A stretch of DNA of 64,000 bases. Source: DATJGR01 sp963735085 (GTDB taxonomy: Bacteria; Pseudomonadota; Gammaproteobacteria; Pseudomonadales; Azotimanducaceae). The first letter of the stretch is position 1; the number at the start of each line of letters is the position of its first letter. The notes under the pieces are model-generated. The model was not told where the DNA came from. It did no database searches and worked only from the letters and a program-made list of their open reading frames with translations. Of the stretch, positions 33,440-42,324 are shown in pieces. The translations under genes and the position numbers were made by a program. The DNA is taken from the NCBI GenBank assembly GCA_963735085.1, contig CAVTJP010000017.1, positions 124,001-188,000 on the forward strand, given 5' to 3'.

Positions 33440-34353
33440 CCCACGCAGTCGGCGCGCGTATGCGTGATGCCGGTGCTGTTGGCCAGCGTTTCATAAAGCC
33501 CCCATAGCGCGGCGTCGGCGGGGCCGGTGCGATCGTCGTCGAGCATTTCGCCGATCAGGTGCATCTCTCCGCCGGGCTCCAGCGCCCGGAATGCCTTTTG
33601 AATGACGTCCGCGATGATCGCTCGGCTGTACTGCGGCAGATTGCTCGCCATGATTGCAACGTCGCAGCCGGCCGGAAAAGTGTCCTTCGTGAAATCACCG
33701 CCTTGCGTCGTCACGCGATCGGCAACACCGTTGCGCTCGATGAATTCCTGCGTTACGACGACCACCGGCGGCAGGTCGAACACGACCGCGTGCAATTGCG
33801 GAAACGTCTGCGCCGCGACGATCGAATACGCACCCGAGCCGCCGCCGAGGTCCATCAGCTTGCTCCTCGCAGATAGATCGACCCGTTTGACGAAACGCCG
33901 CCCGGCACCGAAGCCGACACTCGCGGTGGCAGTGTGATAGCGCCGGGCGTATTCCACGGTCATGTTCTCGTAGGTGCCGATCACCTTCGGCGGTTCCGGA
34001 TTGCGCAGGTGTTCGGTCAGTTTTCCCCACTGCTGCCACGCCGGCCGCGTGAACAGTAACCATGGTGCTGCATAGCCGGACGATGATTCGACGAGAAATC
34101 GTTCCACGTCGGGCGCGTTCACATAGCGATCTTCGCGCCACTCGAGCAAACCGTTGGCGGCGCACATCGTCATCAGGCGTTCCGCGTTGATGGTGCTGAT
34201 CGTGGCGCGTTTCGCAAACGCCTCGACGGTGTTGTCGCCGGCAGCGACGGCGGAAAATAGTTTCAGATCGATCGCCGCGAACAGGCTGGCGGAGCCGATG
34301 AACGCGCGTGCCATGTTCTGCAGTCGGACCGTATCGAGTTTAGGTTCGGTCAT
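33349..34353 (-). CDS. SAM-dependent O-methyltransferase with dimerisation domain
   Basis: 334 residues. The N-terminal winged-helix dimerisation domain (~10-85: FIGSASLFAAIDLKLFSAV...ERLMTMCAANGLL) is followed by a Rossmann methyltransferase with motif I LMDLGGGSGAYS and a VVFDLPPVV motif II. The layout is that of plant/actinomycete O-methyltransferases for phenolic or polyketide hydroxyls and of acetylserotonin methyltransferase. ATG 34353 has CAGGAGA nine bases upstream; 47 further codons in frame upstream belong to the gap and the SDR gene. It starts 16 bases after the SDR stop, so they are probably co-transcribed. Confidence 0.86.
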   Translation of the reverse strand: MTEPKLDTVRLQNMARAFIGSASLFAAIDLKLFSAVAAGDNTVEAFAKRATISTINAERLMTMCAANGLLEWREDRYVNAPDVERFLVESSSGYAAPWLLFTRPAWQQWGKLTEHLRNPEPPKVIGTYENMTVEYARRYHTATASVGFGAGRRFVKRVDLSARSKLMDLGGGSGAYSIVAAQTFPQLHAVVFDLPPVVVVTQEFIERNGVADRVTTQGGDFTKDTFPAGCDVAIMASNLPQYSRAIIADVIQKAFRALEPGGEMHLIGEMLDDDRTGPADAALWGLYETLANSTGITHTRADCVGYFEAAGFRTVAIDDFVPGILVRVSGTKPM

Positions 34354-34369
34354 GTTGAATGTCTCCTGA

Positions 34370-35245
34370 TTACCGGTCGCGTAGCAGCGCGGCGCGCTGA
34401 TCGCGGTGAAAACCATTGAATTGCCGGGTATTGCGAGCCGCCTCGGGTTTGAACAGAAATCCGCCGCTGCCGTGGTGCATGCCACCGTCCACACGCAGTT
34501 CGATACCGGTGATGTATGCCGCCATCTCCGACATTAGAAACACCACCGCCGCGGACACTTCGGCAGCAGTGCCGTGGCGTTGCAGTGGTGCCCGCCGTGC
34601 GACCGAGCGCAGGCTGTCCCACGCGTCTTCAGGATATCGGTCGAGCCCGGTGGTTGCGATGAAGCCCGGGATCACGCAGTTGACGCGCACGCCTGCGGCG
34701 GCCCATTCGACGGCCGCCGTGTAGGTGAGGTTCGAAAGTCCGGCGCGCGCGGCGCCGTTGTGGCCCATGCCGGGCATGCCGCGATCGTGATCGGCACCGA
34801 TGTTGACGATAGTGCCACCGTGTTCTTCGAAGCACTGGTTGTATAGCTCGCGGCTCACCAGGAAATAACTTGTCAGGTTGTTGGCCAGCACCGCGTTCCA
34901 ACCATTCAGACTGAGGTGCGCGAGCTTTGCAGGGAACTGACCGCCCGCTGCATTGACGAGCCCGTCGATGCGGCCATGCGCATCGAGGATCCTCGAAACC
35001 AGGTCATGCACGAATTGTTCGTCGCGCAGTTCGCCGCTGTAGCAACCCAGCACCGTGCCGCCGTCTTCGGTGATTTCGTTGCGCGTGCGTTCGAGCTTGT
35101 CGGCGGAGCGTCCAGCGAGCACGAGCTTTGCACCGAGCGAGGCGAGTTCGTGCGCGATGCAGCGGCCGAGGCCGCCACCACCGCCGGGAATGAAGATCGT
35201 CTGGCCGTCGAAGAGACCGGTTCGGAATCCGGATCGATAGGGCAT
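34370..35245 (-). CDS. SDR oxidoreductase, 2,4-dienoyl-CoA reductase-like
   Basis: 291 residues. The cofactor loop is PGGGGGLGRCIA (20-31) with AGRS after beta-2 (NADP preference). In place of the classical YxxxK, the active region reads GMPGMGHNGAARAGLSNLT, the variant seen in 2,4-dienoyl-CoA reductases and trans-2-enoyl-CoA reductases, with VNAAGGQFPAKLAHLSLNGWNAV also in that subgroup. It would reduce an unsaturated acyl-CoA with NADPH. First gene of a two-gene unit with the methyltransferase; divergent from the thiol isomerase gene. Confidence 0.84.
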   Translation of the reverse strand: MPYRSGFRTGLFDGQTIFIPGGGGGLGRCIAHELASLGAKLVLAGRSADKLERTRNEITEDGGTVLGCYSGELRDEQFVHDLVSRILDAHGRIDGLVNAAGGQFPAKLAHLSLNGWNAVLANNLTSYFLVSRELYNQCFEEHGGTIVNIGADHDRGMPGMGHNGAARAGLSNLTYTAAVEWAAAGVRVNCVIPGFIATTGLDRYPEDAWDSLRSVARRAPLQRHGTAAEVSAAVVFLMSEMAAYITGIELRVDGGMHHGSGGFLFKPEAARNTRQFNGFHRDQRAALLRDR

Positions 35246-35362
35246 GGGTGTGGGTTCACTGTGTCGATGACAATGCGGAGCACTCTACCGCGAACTGTGA
35301 GATGGGCAGTGGTGGTCGTGTGCATGATATCGTCGCGATTCACGCATGCGGAGGAATCGGCA

Positions 35363-36034
35363 ATGTCCGAGCGGCTCTCGATCGACGTGTTCTGGTCGTT
35401 TCGCAGTCCGTGGTCATACCTCGCGACACCGCGGCTGCTGGACTGGTCGCAGCGCTACGATCTCGACGTCGTGTTCCGGCCGGTCTATCCGATTGCGATC
35501 CGCACGCCGGAGTTCTTCGACCGCGTGAACCCGCTGTGGTTTTCGTACTTCATGATCGACGTGCATCGCGTCGCGCAGATGCTCGAGCTGCCGTTTCAGT
35601 GGCCGCGACCGGATCCGGTGGTGCAGGAATTCCGCGACGGCCGGCGCGTTACCGGCAGCGAGCAGCCCTACATCCATCGTTTGACGAGACTCGGCGCGGT
35701 GGCGGCTGAACTCGGCCACGGCATGCAGTTCGCCGATACGGTGTCGCGGATGATCTGGGGCGGCACCGAGAACTGGCACGAGGGAAACCATCTTGCCGAT
35801 GCGACGCATCGCGCTGGTCTCGATCTCGCGCGGCTGGACGAGATTGCGGTATCCGATGTCGATCGGATCGAGGCGAACATCGAGGCGAACCAGGTCGCGC
35901 ACGAGTCCGCTGGTCACTGGGGAGTGCCGACGATGGCATTTCGCGGCGAGCCGTTCTTTGGTCAGGACCGCCTGGACGTATTGTTGTGGCGATTGAAGCA
36001 GAACGGATTGGCTGCCATCTCCGGTTCAGCTTGA
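35363..36034 (+). CDS. DsbA-family 2-hydroxychromene-2-carboxylate isomerase-like protein
   Basis: 223 residues with the kappa-GST/DsbA fold. IDVFWSFRSPWSYLATPRL at the start has the Ser-Pro-W-S-Y catalytic region that activates glutathione in HCCA isomerases, and GHWGVPTMAFRGEPFFGQDRLDVL at the end is the cis-Pro and closing motif. The family isomerises 2-hydroxychromene-2-carboxylate in naphthalene degradation, but many members have other GSH-dependent roles. GGAGG precedes ATG 35363 by eight bases; the longer in-frame extension runs backwards through the SDR gene. First of a + strand cluster reaching the sulfatase. Confidence 0.85.
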   Translation: MSERLSIDVFWSFRSPWSYLATPRLLDWSQRYDLDVVFRPVYPIAIRTPEFFDRVNPLWFSYFMIDVHRVAQMLELPFQWPRPDPVVQEFRDGRRVTGSEQPYIHRLTRLGAVAAELGHGMQFADTVSRMIWGGTENWHEGNHLADATHRAGLDLARLDEIAVSDVDRIEANIEANQVAHESAGHWGVPTMAFRGEPFFGQDRLDVLLWRLKQNGLAAISGSA

Positions 36035-36048
36035 ATGGGTGAGAGGCT

Positions 36049-37077
36049 GTGGTTGACCTCATGAAGCAACTCGTACCGCTGCCATTGCATCCCGCGGGTA
36101 CCTCATGGCCCACGGAGACGTGGCCGCGTGCGGAATGCGTTGCGCGCGATCCGGACGCGTTCGTGCGGCACGCCGACGCGCTGTTCTCGCTGACGGCTGC
36201 GCAGGGGGTCACGTACGCGCTGGTGATCGTGCAGCGCGGCGAAATCGTTTACGAACGTTACGCGGCCGGCGCGAACAACTTTTATTTGCAGTATTCGTGG
36301 TCGATGGCGAAGAGCGTGACACACGCATTGGTCGGCACCCTCGTGGGCCAAGGGCGTATCGATCTACACACCCCAGTCCGCGTGCCGGAGTGGCAGCATC
36401 CCGATGATCCGCGGCGCGCCATCACGCTCGATCAACTGCTGACGATGCGCAGCGGTTTGCAGTTCGCCGAGGACTACGTCGACGGGATGGTGTCTGACGT
36501 GATCCCGATGCTGAATTTCGAGGGCCGCCTCGACACGGGTGCGTTCGCGGCCGCAAAGCCGTTGGTACATCCGCCGGGCTCGTTCTTCTCGTATTCGAGC
36601 GGCACCACCAACATCATCTGTCGGATCCTGCGCGACATTGTCGGCGGACCGACACAGATGCTTGCGTTCATGACCGACGAGCTGTTCGAGCCGATCGGTA
36701 TGCGCACCGCGCTGCCTAAGTTCGATCGCTCCGGTACTTTCGTCGGCTCGTCGTACTGTCTCGCGTCGCCGCAGGATTTCGCGCGCTTCGGCTGTCTGTA
36801 TCTGCGCGACGGCGTCTGGGACGGTCGCAGAATTCTGCCGGAGGGCTGGGTCGACTATGCGCGTACGCCGAGCTATGTCGGCGATGCGGAAAGCTACGGC
36901 GCGCATTGGTGGCTGACACCCGGCACGTCGCGGTTCTTCGCCGGCGGCTACGATGGTCAGCGCATCCTGATCGTTCCGGAGCAGGACATCGTCGTCGTCC
37001 GCTGCGGACGCACGCCGATCGGCGAGGTGCCGTTCGTCTGGCAACAGATCAATTCAATACTGGAGCTGATGGCGTGA
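36049..37077 (+). CDS. Serine hydrolase, beta-lactamase class C-like
   Basis: 342 residues. SxxK motif is SMAK (S85-K88), the second motif is YSSG (in FFSYSSGTTN) and the third region is FAGGYDGQRI near the C-terminus. This is the EstB/6-aminohexanoate-oligomer hydrolase type of penicillin-binding fold, more often an esterase or amidase than a beta-lactamase. No signal peptide. GTG start 14 bases after the isomerase stop and GTGA overlap with the next gene, so it is in the middle of an operon. Confidence 0.88.
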   Translation: MVDLMKQLVPLPLHPAGTSWPTETWPRAECVARDPDAFVRHADALFSLTAAQGVTYALVIVQRGEIVYERYAAGANNFYLQYSWSMAKSVTHALVGTLVGQGRIDLHTPVRVPEWQHPDDPRRAITLDQLLTMRSGLQFAEDYVDGMVSDVIPMLNFEGRLDTGAFAAAKPLVHPPGSFFSYSSGTTNIICRILRDIVGGPTQMLAFMTDELFEPIGMRTALPKFDRSGTFVGSSYCLASPQDFARFGCLYLRDGVWDGRRILPEGWVDYARTPSYVGDAESYGAHWWLTPGTSRFFAGGYDGQRILIVPEQDIVVVRCGRTPIGEVPFVWQQINSILELMA

Positions 37078-38138
37078 AACGTGGATTGTCAATCACACTT
37101 GCGGTCGTCGTGATCGCGGCGATAGCAGTCTATTCGATGCGCGCGACGATCGCCGTGAAACTGATGGCCATGGCGGCGCAGCACGCGATGAACGCCGATG
37201 CGATCGCCGCGCTGCCTGACGGATTGACGGTGGCGCTATGTGGCGCCGGCAGCCCGCTACCCGACCCGAACCGCTCCGGTCCATGTGTTGCGGTGGTGGC
37301 CGGTAAACATTTGTTCGAAGTGGATGCGGGTGATGGCGCCGCCCGGAACATGACGCGGCTCGGATTTCCGCCGGGCCGCGTCGAAGCGTTGTTCCTGACG
37401 CACTTTCATTCGGATCACATTGATGGCCTCGGTGAATTGACGGTGCTGCGCTGGGCCGGTGGCGCCCATACGGATCCGTTGCCTGTGATTGGTCCGCCCG
37501 GTGTCGATCGGTTGGTGGCCGGATTCAATGAAGCCTACGCGCTCGACGCCGGCTATCGCATCGCGCATCACGGGCCAACCGTGGTGCCACCGGGTGGCCA
37601 AGGCGGCGTTGCACGGCCGTTCGATCTGCCAGCGCCCGGCAAGAGCACGGTGGTGTGGTCGGCGGATGGCCTGACGGTTACGGCGTTCGCCGTGCATCAC
37701 GATCCGGTGCGACCGGCTGTGGGGTACAAATTCGAGTACGGCGGCCGCTCGGTGGTGCTGTCGGGCGATACCGCGAAATCGCCGAACCTCGAACACTTTG
37801 CGCAGAACGTCGATCTGCTCGTGCATGAAGGTTTGTCGCCGGAGCTGGTCGGCATTCTCGGTCATGCGGCTGCGGCGGCGGGCCGCGCGAATGTCGCCAA
37901 GATCATGCACGACATTCTCAGCTATCACACTTCGCCGGTGCAGGTTGCGCAGATCGCGGCGGCCGCGCACGTTCGTTATCTGTTGTTCTATCACGTGATT
38001 CCGCCACTGGTGGTGCCCGGCAGCGAAGCGGCATTTTTCAAAGGCGTCGATGCGATCTACCATGGGCCGGTCACAGTTGGCCGCGACGGTACGCAGATAT
38101 CGCTGCCGCGCGATTCCACGGCCATCATCGTCAACTGA
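37074..38138 (+). CDS. Membrane-anchored metallo-beta-lactamase-fold hydrolase
   Basis: 354 residues. An N-terminal hydrophobic anchor (ITLAVVVIAAIAVY, ~7-20) precedes an MBL domain. LTHFHSDHIDG (H110, H112, D114, H115) is the binuclear zinc site; further ligands are in VHHDP and SGDT and a late YHV. The tRNase Z/arylsulfatase AtsA-like layout suggests hydrolysis of a sulfate or phosphate ester or a lactone. GTG 37074 overlaps the preceding stop. Probably periplasm-facing. Confidence 0.87.
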   Translation: MKRGLSITLAVVVIAAIAVYSMRATIAVKLMAMAAQHAMNADAIAALPDGLTVALCGAGSPLPDPNRSGPCVAVVAGKHLFEVDAGDGAARNMTRLGFPPGRVEALFLTHFHSDHIDGLGELTVLRWAGGAHTDPLPVIGPPGVDRLVAGFNEAYALDAGYRIAHHGPTVVPPGGQGGVARPFDLPAPGKSTVVWSADGLTVTAFAVHHDPVRPAVGYKFEYGGRSVVLSGDTAKSPNLEHFAQNVDLLVHEGLSPELVGILGHAAAAAGRANVAKIMHDILSYHTSPVQVAQIAAAAHVRYLLFYHVIPPLVVPGSEAAFFKGVDAIYHGPVTVGRDGTQISLPRDSTAIIVN

Positions 38139-38173
38139 CGCATATAGCCAACTAACTCATAAAGGGGTACATC

Positions 38174-38914
38174 ATGATCGATCTGCACTACTGGCCGACG
38201 CCGAACGGCAAGAAGGTCACCATCCTGCTGGAAGAGTGCGGCATGCCGTACAACGTCGTACGGTGCAACATCGGCCGCGGCGATCAGTTCACCCCTGAGT
38301 TTTTGAAGATCAATCCGAACAACCGCATGCCGGCGATGGTCGACGACGAACCACTCGGCGGCGGCGCGCCGATCGCGGTGTTCGAATCCGGCGCGATCAT
38401 GATGTACATCGCCGAGAAAGCCGGCCGCTTCTATCCGCAGGCGCCGCGTGAGCGCTATGACGTGGTGCAGTGGATCATGTGGCAGATGGCGAACCAGGGT
38501 CCGAAGACCGGTGAGTGCGGGCACTTTCGTCGGTTGGGCGAAGACCAGGGTGATCAATCGTATGCGGTGCGGCGTTTCACTGACGAAGTGAACCGGATGT
38601 ACGGCGTGTTGAACAACGCGTTGTACGACAAGCGCTATCTGATCGGCGATGAATACACGATTGCGGATATGATCTGTTATCCGTGGACGATCGGCTGGCA
38701 AGGGCAGGGCCAGGACATCGAGGAGTTTCCGTATTTCAAGCGCTGGTTCGACGAACTCGGTGCGCGGCCCGCAGTGCAGCGCGGCATGGCGGTTGGCGCC
38801 GATTTCACGCAGGGCGCTACGAAGCCGACGCCGGAAGAAATCGACCGGCTGCGTAAGATGCTGTACAACCAGCGCGCGCGGCCGGCGCCGAAGGGCGGGT
38901 TATTGAAGATCTGA
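38174..38914 (+). CDS. Nu-class glutathione transferase (YfcG/YghU-like)
   Basis: 246 residues. The opening LHYWPTPNGKKVTILLEE has the Thr-x-Asn glutathione-disulfide-binding motif (TPN) of Nu-class enzymes, followed by cis-Pro in NPNNRMPAM and ESGAIMMYIAEK. The C-domain has the wide W-rich pocket typical of this class. These act as disulfide-bond oxidoreductases and as glutathione lyases or beta-etherases in lignin-type catabolism. Fits the surrounding hydrolase and isomerase genes. AAAGGGG upstream of ATG. Confidence 0.88.
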   Translation: MIDLHYWPTPNGKKVTILLEECGMPYNVVRCNIGRGDQFTPEFLKINPNNRMPAMVDDEPLGGGAPIAVFESGAIMMYIAEKAGRFYPQAPRERYDVVQWIMWQMANQGPKTGECGHFRRLGEDQGDQSYAVRRFTDEVNRMYGVLNNALYDKRYLIGDEYTIADMICYPWTIGWQGQGQDIEEFPYFKRWFDELGARPAVQRGMAVGADFTQGATKPTPEEIDRLRKMLYNQRARPAPKGGLLKI

Positions 38915-38935
38915 CGATGCGATAGAGGGGTAGCC

Positions 38936-39982
38936 ATGAAGCGGCTTTTGGCGATGGTGGCGTTGATTGGCGGTGTACAGACGTTCGCGGCCGAGTCGCC
39001 GCCTTGTACATCGGGCTATCTCGACAACACCGGGCAGGCCGACCGGCTCAGTGGCGGCGTGAAGATGATTCCGATCACCACGCCGAAAGGTACCTTTCAC
39101 GTCTGGACCAAACGCATCGGCAACAACCCGCGGATCAAAGTGCTGTTGCTGCACGGCGGGCCTGCGTTGACACACGAGTACCTGGAAGCGTTCGACGGCT
39201 ACTTGCCCGGCGCCGGCATCGAGTACTACTACTACGATCAACTCGGCTCTGCCTATAGCGATCAGCCTGATGATCCTTCCCTGTGGACGATACCGCGGTT
39301 CGTCGATGAGGTTGAGCAGGTACGACAGGCGCTCGGCCTCGACAAGAACGACTTCTATCTGTTCGGACACTCTTGGGGTGGCATTCTCGCGATCGAGTAC
39401 GCGCTGAAGTATCCGCAGCATCTCAAAGGGCTCGTAGTCTCGAACATGGTGTCGAGCGCGCAGGCATACAACGCGTATGCCAGGGATGTACTGATGCCGC
39501 AAATGGATCCGAAGGCGCTCGCCGAGATCAAGAAACTGGAAGCGGTCGGAGACACCGAAAATCCGCGCTACATGGAACTGCTGATGCAGAATTTCTATAC
39601 CCAGCACGTTTTGCGCATGCCGCCAGATCAGTGGCCGGAACCCGCGACCCGGTCGCTCAACCATGTCAATCAGAAAATCTATGAGCTGATGCAAGGCCCG
39701 AGCGAACTTGCGATCACCGGCACGCTCAGCGGTTGGGATCGGACCGCCGACCTCGCGAAGATCAGCGTACCGACGCTCACGATCGGCGCGCGCTACGATG
39801 AAATGGACCCGAAGTACGTCGAGACGATGGCGAAGCGGGTGCAGCATGGCCACTTCCTGTACTGCCCCGATGGCAGTCATCTCGCGCTCTACGACGATCA
39901 GAAGGTGTATATGGACGGGCTGATCCAGTTTCTGCGCGACGTCGACTCGGGTCGGTTTCCGAAACAGGCGGACGCGAGATGA
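38936..39982 (+). CDS. Exported alpha/beta hydrolase, proline iminopeptidase family
   Basis: 348 residues. A signal peptide (MKRLLAMVALIGGVQTFAAES) directs export. The core has HGGPALTHEY, DQLGSAYSD and nucleophile elbow GHSWGG (Ser ~145), with Asp in GARYDEMDP and His in PDGSHLALYDD. HGGP plus GHSWGG is the S33 proline iminopeptidase pattern (XP-clan), though many such enzymes are esterases. Ends with an ATGA overlap into the sulfatase. Confidence 0.88.
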   Translation: MKRLLAMVALIGGVQTFAAESPPCTSGYLDNTGQADRLSGGVKMIPITTPKGTFHVWTKRIGNNPRIKVLLLHGGPALTHEYLEAFDGYLPGAGIEYYYYDQLGSAYSDQPDDPSLWTIPRFVDEVEQVRQALGLDKNDFYLFGHSWGGILAIEYALKYPQHLKGLVVSNMVSSAQAYNAYARDVLMPQMDPKALAEIKKLEAVGDTENPRYMELLMQNFYTQHVLRMPPDQWPEPATRSLNHVNQKIYELMQGPSELAITGTLSGWDRTADLAKISVPTLTIGARYDEMDPKYVETMAKRVQHGHFLYCPDGSHLALYDDQKVYMDGLIQFLRDVDSGRFPKQADAR

Positions 39983-41514
39983 GCCGCAAGATCCTTCTCA
40001 TCACCACCGATCAGATGCGCCACGATGCGCTCGGCTGTAACGGTGGCGTCGTGGCGCGCACACCGGTCATCGACGGTCTCGCACGGCGCGGCATCAACTA
40101 CCAGCGCGCACACAATCAGAACGTCGTGTGCATGCCGGCACGCGCGACGATCATCACCGGGCAGTACGTGTCCACACACGGGGTCTGGATGAACGGCGTT
40201 GCGCTGCCGGAGGAGACACCGACAATCGCGCATTGGCTGGGTGATCATGGCTATCGCACCGGGCTGTTCGGCAAAGCGCATTTCGAACCGTGGCTCGGCG
40301 CGCCGGAAACGTATTACGAGAACCGCATGGCGCGGCTGGGCGAAACGGGCCCGCATCGCGGCTTCGATCGCATGGAACTGGCGAATCACTTCTACATGCG
40401 CCATTCACACTACGATTTGTGGCTGGAACAGAATCATCCTGAGTCGATCGCCGATTTCTATCCGATGATCACGCCGGATGGGATGCAGAATATGACGGGC
40501 AACGGTGCCACCGGCGCGATCCAGGTCTGGAACAATCGCGTCCCGCGCGAGATTTACCACACGGACTGGGTCGCCGACCGCGCGATTGCGTGGCTCGACA
40601 GCCTGCCCGCCGATACCGACTGGTTCGTCTGGCTCAGCTTTCCGGATCCGCATCATCCGTGGGATCCGCCGGTGTCGGAGCGCGCGCGCGTCGATTGGCG
40701 CAACGTGCCGCTGCCGGATTTGTACCCGGGCGACGCCAAGACCGCGCAGCAATGGCTGGCAGATAAGCCGCGCCATTGGCAGGGGTACTTCAATGGGTCG
40801 ATGTGGACCAATCTGGAATCGCCACGCGGATTTCGACCGTGCGATCTGACCGCCGATCAGGTGCGCGAGATCAACGCGATGAACCACATCGAAAATGAAC
40901 TGATCGACGAGGCTTGCGGTCGCGTGCTCGATTGCATTCAACAGCGCGGCTGGACCGCCGACACGGACGTGATCTTCACGACCGACCATGGCGAGTTGCA
41001 GGGTGACTACGGGCTGCTGTTCAAGGGTCCGTATCACTGCGATGCATTGATGCGGCTGCCGCTGATCTGGCAACCGGCGCCATCGGCCGGTGTCGCCAGT
41101 GATGTGGTGATCGCGCCGGTTGGCCATGTCGATCTCGCGCAGACTTTCTGCCGCATCGCCGGTATCGCGGAGCCCGATTGGGTGGAAGGGCAGGCATTGC
41201 CGGTCTCTAACGCTGAAGCTCAGGCGCAGAATCGTCAACGTGTTTTGACGGAATGGGATAGCGAACACGGGCCTACCGATATACACATCCGCACGATCTA
41301 TCGCGATGGGTATCTGTGCAGCGCGTATGAAAATGGTTCGATGTACGACGGCAGCGAAGGCGAGCTGTACGACCTCGGCGATGATCCGGGTATGCGGGTC
41401 AATCTGTGGGACGATCCCGCGCGGCAGACGTTGCGCAGCGATCTGGTCGCCGATCTCTACGACAGCTTGCCGCCGCGCCGCTCACCGCGCTTGGAACGCG
41501 GCGCGCCGGTCTGA
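39979..41514 (+). CDS. Type I sulfatase (arylsulfatase/choline-sulfatase-like)
   Basis: 511 residues. Metal-binding LLITTDQMRHD (8-16) and the sulfatase signature C51-M-P-A-R-A-T (C-x-P-x-R), in which Cys is converted to formylglycine; GHxxxxxGK-like LFGKAHFEPW and TDHGELQGDYGLLFKGPY follow. It hydrolyses a sulfate ester. Lacks a signal peptide, so it may act in the cytosol like choline sulfatase or phosphonate monoester hydrolase. No maturation enzyme (FGE or anSME) is encoded in the window. ATGA overlap with the hydrolase. Confidence 0.92.
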   Translation: MSRKILLITTDQMRHDALGCNGGVVARTPVIDGLARRGINYQRAHNQNVVCMPARATIITGQYVSTHGVWMNGVALPEETPTIAHWLGDHGYRTGLFGKAHFEPWLGAPETYYENRMARLGETGPHRGFDRMELANHFYMRHSHYDLWLEQNHPESIADFYPMITPDGMQNMTGNGATGAIQVWNNRVPREIYHTDWVADRAIAWLDSLPADTDWFVWLSFPDPHHPWDPPVSERARVDWRNVPLPDLYPGDAKTAQQWLADKPRHWQGYFNGSMWTNLESPRGFRPCDLTADQVREINAMNHIENELIDEACGRVLDCIQQRGWTADTDVIFTTDHGELQGDYGLLFKGPYHCDALMRLPLIWQPAPSAGVASDVVIAPVGHVDLAQTFCRIAGIAEPDWVEGQALPVSNAEAQAQNRQRVLTEWDSEHGPTDIHIRTIYRDGYLCSAYENGSMYDGSEGELYDLGDDPGMRVNLWDDPARQTLRSDLVADLYDSLPPRRSPRLERGAPV

Positions 41515-42155
41515 GGTGCTTCCGAAGCGGCGCCAGTGTCATCGCGCCAGTAGCCGGTGAGCATCGATTTGAACGCGGCCAGCAGCGCGTCGATGCGCTG
41601 TTCGCGATCAATTGTGATTGCGCTGAGTGTCAGCGCGTCGAGCAGCAACCGCACCAGATCCGATACGACGCGCAGTTTCGCTTCGGCTTGCGGCGTATCG
41701 ATGTTCAGCAATTTCCGCTGCGCGTTCATCGCCTGCTCGTCGAGATCACGCTGGGCGCGCTCGACGACGCGGCGCAGCGTCGGTTCGCTGCGCGACGCGG
41801 CAACGAGTTCGAGCCAGGCGATCTGATCACGATCGTGACGCAGGTTCATCAGTTCGTCGAACGCGTCGCCCGCAGAGCGGTCCGCCCCGCTATACAACTT
41901 TTCCAGATAGCGCCCCCAGACGCGCGACAGCAACGCGTACGCGGCGTCGGACAGCAGATGGTCGGTGCTGTCGAAGTAATACTGCACGCGGCTGCGCGTG
42001 ACGCCGGCGCGCTCGGCAATGTTGGACATGTTGGTGCGGTGATAGCCGAGGTCGCGAAAGCATTCGACCGCGGCGTCGAGCACGTGCTGATAAGTCTGCT
42101 GGCTCTTTGGCGTGCGCAAGCGTTTGCCGTTGGGCCGAATGGATACGCCTTTCAT
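41457..42155 (-). CDS. TetR family transcriptional regulator
   Basis: 232 residues. The N-terminal helix-turn-helix (residues ~20-65) reads VLDAAVECFRDLGYHRTNMSNIAERAGVTR-SRVQYYF, typical TetR, followed by an all-helical ligand-binding domain with LNMDTPQAEA-like divergent sequence. It is divergent from the carotenoid-oxygenase gene with a 169-base gap that contains a TTAGT-N4-ACTAA palindrome. Its 3' end overlaps the sulfatase tail by 58 bases on the opposite strand. Expected to repress the oxygenase and perhaps itself; inducer unknown. Confidence 0.9.
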   Translation of the reverse strand: MKGVSIRPNGKRLRTPKSQQTYQHVLDAAVECFRDLGYHRTNMSNIAERAGVTRSRVQYYFDSTDHLLSDAAYALLSRVWGRYLEKLYSGADRSAGDAFDELMNLRHDRDQIAWLELVAASRSEPTLRRVVERAQRDLDEQAMNAQRKLLNIDTPQAEAKLRVVSDLVRLLLDALTLSAITIDREQRIDALLAAFKSMLTGYWRDDTGAASEAPQTGAPRSKRGERRGGKLS

Positions 42156-42253
42156 AGCAGAATCATCATATTCGATTGAAATTGGTGGTTCGCTTGTTGC
42201 GTCGAGCGGATTCTATCGTAGGACATGGCAATTTTTGGCGAGATTGATTTTCA

Positions 42254-42267
42254 TTAGTGTTGACTAA
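42254..42267. promoter_or_regulatory. Palindrome overlapping a promoter for the carotenoid oxygenase
   Basis: TTAGT-GTTG-ACTAA. It contains the candidate -35 TTGACT (42260-42265); 17 bases on is TCGAAT (42283-42288), a 4/6 -10. The start codon lies at 42325. A TetR dimer bound here would block the promoter; the TetR gene is immediately divergent. Confidence 0.55.
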
Positions 42268-42324
42268 AATGTGTTTGTCGCGTCGAATACACGCGTCGAT
42301 TTCACAGTAAAGCGAGGCAAGCTC

